Below, one piece after another: positions 5,681 to 8,025 of a stretch of 8,025 nucleotides of DNA. Position 1 is the first letter of the stretch; each line of letters begins with the position of its first letter. This DNA is from Phil1 sp964612925. GTDB lineage: Bacteria > Bacillota > Clostridia > Christensenellales > CAG-138. The translations under genes and the position numbers were made by a program. The stretch is from contig CAZTFU010000049.1 of assembly GCA_964612925.1 (NCBI GenBank), positions 1 through 8,025 of the forward strand, in the 5' to 3' direction. The notes under the pieces were generated by a model. It worked only from the letters and a program-made list of their open reading frames with translations. It did not search any database and was not told the origin of the DNA.

Positions 5681-5697
5681 GTTAACAAATTGTTTAC
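5681..5697. promoter_or_regulatory. Near-perfect palindrome, possible operator
   Basis: GTTAACAAATTGTTTAC is an inverted repeat around a central A with one mismatched pair (5683/5695); the inner 11 bases are perfectly symmetric. It lies 21 bases upstream of the candidate -35 of the small zinc-ribbon gene, where a transcription factor could act. No specific regulator is assigned. Confidence 0.35.
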
Positions 5698-5717
5698 AAA
5701 ATTTATTGGCTTAGGCG

Positions 5718-5747
5718 TTGAACACAGCTCACCCGATATGGTAAACT
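5718..5747 (+). promoter_or_regulatory. Candidate promoter of the zinc-ribbon membrane protein gene
   Basis: TTGAAC (5718-5723) is followed after 18 bases by TAAACT (5742-5747), preceded by TG at 5739-5740 to give an extended -10. Transcription would start near 5754, just before the inverted repeats of the leader. Confidence 0.5.
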
Positions 5748-5759
5748 GAAAAAAAGCGT

Positions 5760-5788
5760 GCGCGAAACACTCTTTTCGCGCCGCGAAA
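5760..5788 (+). promoter_or_regulatory. Alternative hairpins next to the ribosome binding site
   Basis: Three blocks are involved: CGCGAAA (5761-5767), TTTCGCG (5774-5780) and CGCGAAA (5782-5788). The middle block can pair with the first (8-bp arms, 5760-5767 with 5774-5781, six-base loop) or with the third, which runs into the AGGAG ribosome binding site at 5788-5792. The two structures exclude each other. As DNA, the same blocks are direct repeats spaced 21 bp, which could bind a dimeric protein. Confidence 0.5.
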
Positions 5789-5800
5789 GGAGCTGTCAAT

Positions 5801-6124
5801 ATGTATATCAACTACAGAACCTTGTACAACATCAAGCGATTCAGGTATATCGCTTATCCGCTTTCGATTGTTGTCGCTATATTGATACCCACAGCGTCAT
5901 GGTTGCGCATTCCATTAATGTTGGAGATGTGGATAGGCATAGAGCTTATAGCGAAGCTGTTAAGGTTCCTCGTGCGTTGCCCAAAATGCAATTCCCGCAG
6001 AATAACGCTTTCTTTTCCTTTTCATCAGTTAAAACCGGGTGCGGTCATATATTGTCCCGAATGCGGACAGCAGGTCGAACTGCTTGACCCAAACGATCCG
6101 CGCCTGAAGGAGAAAGAACAGTAG
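5801..6124 (+). CDS. Small membrane-anchored zinc-ribbon protein, unknown function
   Basis: I do not recognise this 107-residue protein. It is predicted to have a hydrophobic N-terminal half with two closely spaced membrane segments (about 16-35 and 37-58, divided by Arg36-Ile-Pro), followed by a cytoplasmic or membrane-proximal zinc ribbon with CPKC (60-63) and CPEC (85-88), and a charged acidic/basic tail (DPNDPRLKEKEQ). The four cysteines are spaced as in zinc ribbons, 21 residues apart between pairs. The ATG is supported by AGGAG (5788-5792) 8 bases upstream. A candidate promoter and alternative leader hairpins precede it and two hairpins follow its stop, so it is probably transcribed alone. 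Zinc-ribbon membrane proteins often have regulatory or envelope roles, but nothing here shows which. I am confident it is a real gene. Confidence 0.85.
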   Translation: MYINYRTLYNIKRFRYIAYPLSIVVAILIPTASWLRIPLMLEMWIGIELIAKLLRFLVRCPKCNSRRITLSFPFHQLKPGAVIYCPECGQQVELLDPNDPRLKEKEQ

Positions 6125-6133
6125 TTTCAATAC

Positions 6134-6160
6134 GACCGCTTGCCCTATCGGCAGGCGGTC
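6134..6160 (+). terminator. Hairpin after the zinc-ribbon gene
   Basis: GACCGCTTGCC (6134-6144) pairs with GGCAGGCGGTC (6150-6160) over 11 bases (one wobble) with loop CTATC, 9 bases after the stop. Only TT follows, so termination by this hairpin alone would be weak; the next palindrome may do the work. Confidence 0.55.
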
Positions 6161-6168
6161 TTAGAATA

Positions 6169-6199
6169 TCGAAAAAGTGGCAATTTGCCACTTTTTCGA
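6169..6199. terminator. Perfect 31-bp palindrome, probable bidirectional terminator
   Basis: Arms TCGAAAAAGTGGCAA and its exact complement flank a single central T. Each strand ends in CTTTTTCGA after a GC-containing stem, and a further TTTTC follows on the plus strand. Its position between convergent genes fits a bidirectional terminator for the zinc-ribbon gene and the carboxypeptidase gene. Confidence 0.65.
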
Positions 6200-6206
6200 G
6201 TTTTCT

Positions 6207-6248
6207 CGCTTTTTGCCTCTCACATTCGTTCACGGGCGGCAAAAAGCG
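6207..6248. repeat. Inverted repeat CGCTTTTTGCC / GGCAAAAAGCG
   Basis: Perfect 11-bp arms (6207-6217 and 6238-6248) flank a 20-base spacer. It is the third of a series of inverted repeats in this convergent spacer. Confidence 0.65.
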
Positions 6249-6256
6249 CAAAGTAC

Positions 6257-6274
6257 GAAAACCTATAGGTTTTC
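6257..6274. repeat. Perfect 18-bp palindrome
   Basis: GAAAACCTATAGGTTTTC is fully self-complementary with no spacer. It could form a cruciform or bind a symmetric protein. It has no promoter or gene start beside it. Confidence 0.65.
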
Positions 6275-6280
6275 ATCCGT

Positions 6281-6301
6281 TTTGACGCACATGTCGTCAA
6301 A
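6281..6301. repeat. Inverted repeat TTTGACG / CGTCAAA
   Basis: Seven-base arms flank a seven-base spacer that itself contains the palindrome ACATGT. It sits in the same series as its neighbours. Confidence 0.5.
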
Positions 6302-6313
6302 GCCGGAATTGAA

Positions 6314-6335
6314 TTAAGGGGCTGCCGCCCCTTAA
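6314..6335 (-). terminator. Hairpin downstream of the carboxypeptidase gene
   Basis: TTAAGGGGC (6314-6322) and GCCCCTTAA (6327-6335) form a perfect nine-base stem around TGCC. On the minus strand it is followed by TTCAATT, a weak T-rich tail. It shares its ATTAAGGGG...CCCCTT...AACCCT frame with the repeat at 280-328, so it may be a repeat doubling as terminator. Confidence 0.5.
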
Positions 6336-6354
6336 CAACCCTGCTTTTCGACAG

Positions 6355-6388
6355 GTTTAGCCCATAGGAAAGACCTGCGGGCTTAAAC
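6355..6388. repeat. Imperfect inverted repeat GTTTAGCCC / GGGCTTAAAC
   Basis: The arms (6355-6363 and 6379-6388) differ by a single extra T and flank 15 bases. It begins 10 bases past the end of the carboxypeptidase gene and is the first hairpin its transcript would meet. Confidence 0.5.
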
Positions 6389-6398
6389 TTATTCTCGG

Positions 6399-7793
6399 TT
6401 ATCTGCGCGGATAGTTGCTGCGATAGGCGCGGCGTTTTCTTGCGCGGTGCCTGCGGCGGCGAGACGAAAGCACCTTTGCGACAAGCACTATTATTATAAA
6501 CGCCGCAAGTAACAGTACCCAGAACAACCATCCGCTGCCGCCTTCACCGTCATTGCCGTCAATGGTGGATACTATAAGCGGATCCGTGCTCGGTGAGCCG
6601 CTTTCAACCACCGTAGCCGCCTGTTCCACATCGCGGGAGGCCACAAGCGGTGCACTGAACAGCGTCACTCCGTTATATTGATAGGATATTGTGCCAAGCT
6701 CCTCACCCGCGGCAATGGGTGCTTCAAGTTTTCTTGTTGTCGAATATGTCGTTGTAAGCAGTGAAGGTGAGTTTGCGATAAGCTCAACCGTTTCCTTCAA
6801 TCCCGTAAGGCGTGCGGCGGAAAAGTCTATATTCACCGTAAGCAGACCGCCCTCGGGGTCCTCAAGGCTTGCATTTGATATGGGAAGCTGCATCGTGTCC
6901 TCAAGGCCAAGCGTGTCCGCCCCTATCGAACGGTAGTTTTCAAAGCCCCAGTCAAAAAACTTGGCCGCATTTTCAAAGCGATATTCGCCCGCAACCTTGT
7001 TTTCATAATCTCCGAAAAGAACGAGTATAAGCTCAACGCCGTTTTTCTGTGCACTTGCAACAAGGCAGCGACCCGCCGCGGTTGTATCGCCCGTCTTTAC
7101 GCCCGTGGCATACTGATATTTATAGCTCTTCTCGCCCTCCTTTGTATAAAGAAGGCGGTTTGAATTGTACCACTGATACCCGTCCGAATCCTTGTTGGTG
7201 GGCGCGGCATCATATGTGGTGGTAGAAACTATCTTGCGGAATGTTTCATTCTGCATGGCATAGCGGGTAAGCACGGCCATGTCGTGCGCGGTGGTATAAT
7301 GCTCCTCCTTATGCAGGCCGTTTGGCTTTACAAAATGAGTACCCGTCATGCCGAGTTCGGCGGCTTTTGCGTTCATCATTTCGGCAAATCCGCTTTCACT
7401 GCCGCCGATATGTTCCGCAATGGCCTTGGCCGCATCGTTGCCCGAAACAAGCATCATGCCGTAAAGCATATCTATCAGCGGCATTTCTTCATATCGGGAA
7501 AAACGGCACACGGAACCGCGCGTTTCAACATCGCCGCCCGTATTTACGATTTCGTTCAAATCGGCTGCATTTTCTATTGCCAAAATGCAGGTCATTATCT
7601 TGGTGGTGCTAGCGGGGTATGCCTGCGCGGAGGCATTCTTTTCATATAAAACGGTGCCCGTTGCGGCATCCATAAGGCAAATATACGGTGTGGAAACGGA
7701 TGACGGATCAAAATCGTTTTCCGCACCGGAGCAAAGCGGCAGCGTACCCAAGGCCAACAAAAAGGCCATCGCAAGCAGTAGGATTCGTTTCAA
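6399..7793 (-). CDS. dacF: D-alanyl-D-alanine carboxypeptidase, DacF/PBP5-like
   Basis: This 464-residue penicillin-binding protein would remove the terminal D-Ala from peptidoglycan pentapeptides outside the membrane, controlling crosslinking. It has a signal peptide (1-24, KRILLL... to CSGA), a peptidase S11 domain with STTK (62-65, nucleophile Ser62), SGN (117-119) and KTG (233-235), and a PBP5 C-terminal beta domain (about 283-385). A Ser/Thr/Gly-rich linker (396-421), a membrane helix (422-442) and a 22-residue tail with 11 Arg and one Lys follow. The true helix plus basic tail differs from the amphipathic anchor of E. coli PBP5. The start is TTG: AAAGGA lies 11 bases upstream, no in-frame ATG exists between it and the upstream stop, and the next ATG (residue 9) would remove the basic n-region. 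It is transcribed alone. Confidence 0.94.
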   Translation of the reverse strand: MKRILLLAMAFLLALGTLPLCSGAENDFDPSSVSTPYICLMDAATGTVLYEKNASAQAYPASTTKIMTCILAIENAADLNEIVNTGGDVETRGSVCRFSRYEEMPLIDMLYGMMLVSGNDAAKAIAEHIGGSESGFAEMMNAKAAELGMTGTHFVKPNGLHKEEHYTTAHDMAVLTRYAMQNETFRKIVSTTTYDAAPTNKDSDGYQWYNSNRLLYTKEGEKSYKYQYATGVKTGDTTAAGRCLVASAQKNGVELILVLFGDYENKVAGEYRFENAAKFFDWGFENYRSIGADTLGLEDTMQLPISNASLEDPEGGLLTVNIDFSAARLTGLKETVELIANSPSLLTTTYSTTRKLEAPIAAGEELGTISYQYNGVTLFSAPLVASRDVEQAATVVESGSPSTDPLIVSTIDGNDGEGGSGWLFWVLLLAAFIIIVLVAKVLSSRRRRHRARKRRAYRSNYPRR

Positions 7794-7871
7794 CTCTAAG
7801 GTAGTCCTTTCCGTAAAACCCGCAGTGGCAATGCATGACGCACATGCGGTATTTTAAGTAATGCAACCCCT

Positions 7872-7901
7872 ATTATAACAAAAGGCGCGGAGTTTTGTAC
7901 A
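7872..7901 (-). promoter_or_regulatory. Candidate promoter of the carboxypeptidase gene
   Basis: On the minus strand TGTACA (7896-7901, four of six matches to the -35 consensus) is followed after 18 bases by a perfect TATAAT (7872-7877). Transcription would start near 7865, giving a leader of about 72 bases that contains a GCATG/CATGC hairpin (7833-7847) before the AAAGGA site at 7805-7810. Confidence 0.6.
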
Positions 7902-8025
7902 TAGTGCTATATTAAATAATTGTAAAGTATTGAATTAAGGTTGAAATAGTGCGGCTGGGATGGGGGATTATGCCGCGTAGCATGGCTTAGCGCAAAAGAA
8001 CCTGCGGTGCAGTGCCGCTTCCTTT

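Larger units (their letters stand above)
5256..5757. other. Gene-free intergenic region with terminator, repeat copy B and hairpins
   Basis: No gene is supported between the apgM-like stop and the leader of the small zinc-ribbon gene. The stretch holds the terminator at 5300-5340, related direct repeats (5384-5406 and 5501-5521; 5428-5455 and 5473-5495), repeat copy B (5410-5545), a GTTCGG/CCGAAC hairpin (5554-5567), the 19-bp module (5565-5583), a two-level hairpin (5601-5644), a near-palindrome (5681-5697) and a candidate promoter (5718-5747). It mirrors the gene-free region at the left of the window. Confidence 0.7.

Noticed and set aside
5681..5697. A Rex-type redox repressor site.
   Set aside because: The half-sites are arranged as AACAA-A-TTGTT, inverted and too closely spaced relative to the TTGTTAA-N4-TTAACAA consensus.
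6399..7793. Lipoprotein signal at Cys21 of the carboxypeptidase.
   Set aside because: The preceding residues LPL do not fit the usual lipobox (small residue before Cys), and cleavage after Ala24 is a better fit.

Overview
The window looks like chromosomal DNA from an anaerobic Firmicute, most likely a gut clostridium of the Oscillospiraceae/Ruminococcaceae type. This is inferred from the gene content: a ferredoxin-linked 2-keto acid oxidoreductase, phosphate butyryltransferase, an archaeal-type phosphoglycerate mutase and a DacF-like carboxypeptidase. Strong AGGAGG ribosome binding sites and moderate GC fit the same picture. No species can be named from sequence alone, and there are no phage, transposase, CRISPR, tRNA or rRNA genes.

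Layout, left to right. Positions 1-606 hold no convincing gene. They contain palindromes and one copy (A) of an intergenic repeat. A terminator at 611-641 then closes a minus-strand operon read from 3935 down to 668: iorA (2154-3935), iorB (1582-2154) and a phosphate butyryl/acetyltransferase-family gene (668-1582). The genes are joined by two TAATG stop-start overlaps. A short divergent promoter region (3936-4094) separates iorA from a plus-strand gene for an ApgM-like phosphoglycerate mutase / proposed homoserine kinase (4095-5255), which ends at a strong terminator (5300-5340). Positions 5256-5757 hold no gene but carry an inverted copy (B) of the repeat and several hairpins. Next is a small membrane-anchored zinc-ribbon protein of unknown function (5801-6124, plus). 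The convergent intergenic stretch 6125-6398 is packed with seven inverted repeats. A minus-strand D-Ala-D-Ala carboxypeptidase (6399-7793, TTG start) follows, with its promoter at 7872-7901. The last 120 bases show no gene.

How the genes fit together. IorAB would oxidatively decarboxylate aryl pyruvates from aromatic amino acid breakdown to aryl-acetyl-CoA, reducing ferredoxin. The co-transcribed transferase could turn the acyl-CoA into an acyl phosphate, from which a kinase could make ATP. No kinase gene lies in this operon, so that last step is inferred and must be encoded elsewhere if it occurs. The other three genes show no obvious functional link to this pathway.

The least explained material is non-coding. 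A roughly 136-bp element is present in inverted orientation at 338-473 and 5410-5545. Its two copies align without gaps, and a hairpin within it has two base pairs changed in a compensatory way. There is also a run of consecutive palindromes between the convergent genes, and a set of mutually exclusive hairpins just before the start of the zinc-ribbon gene.
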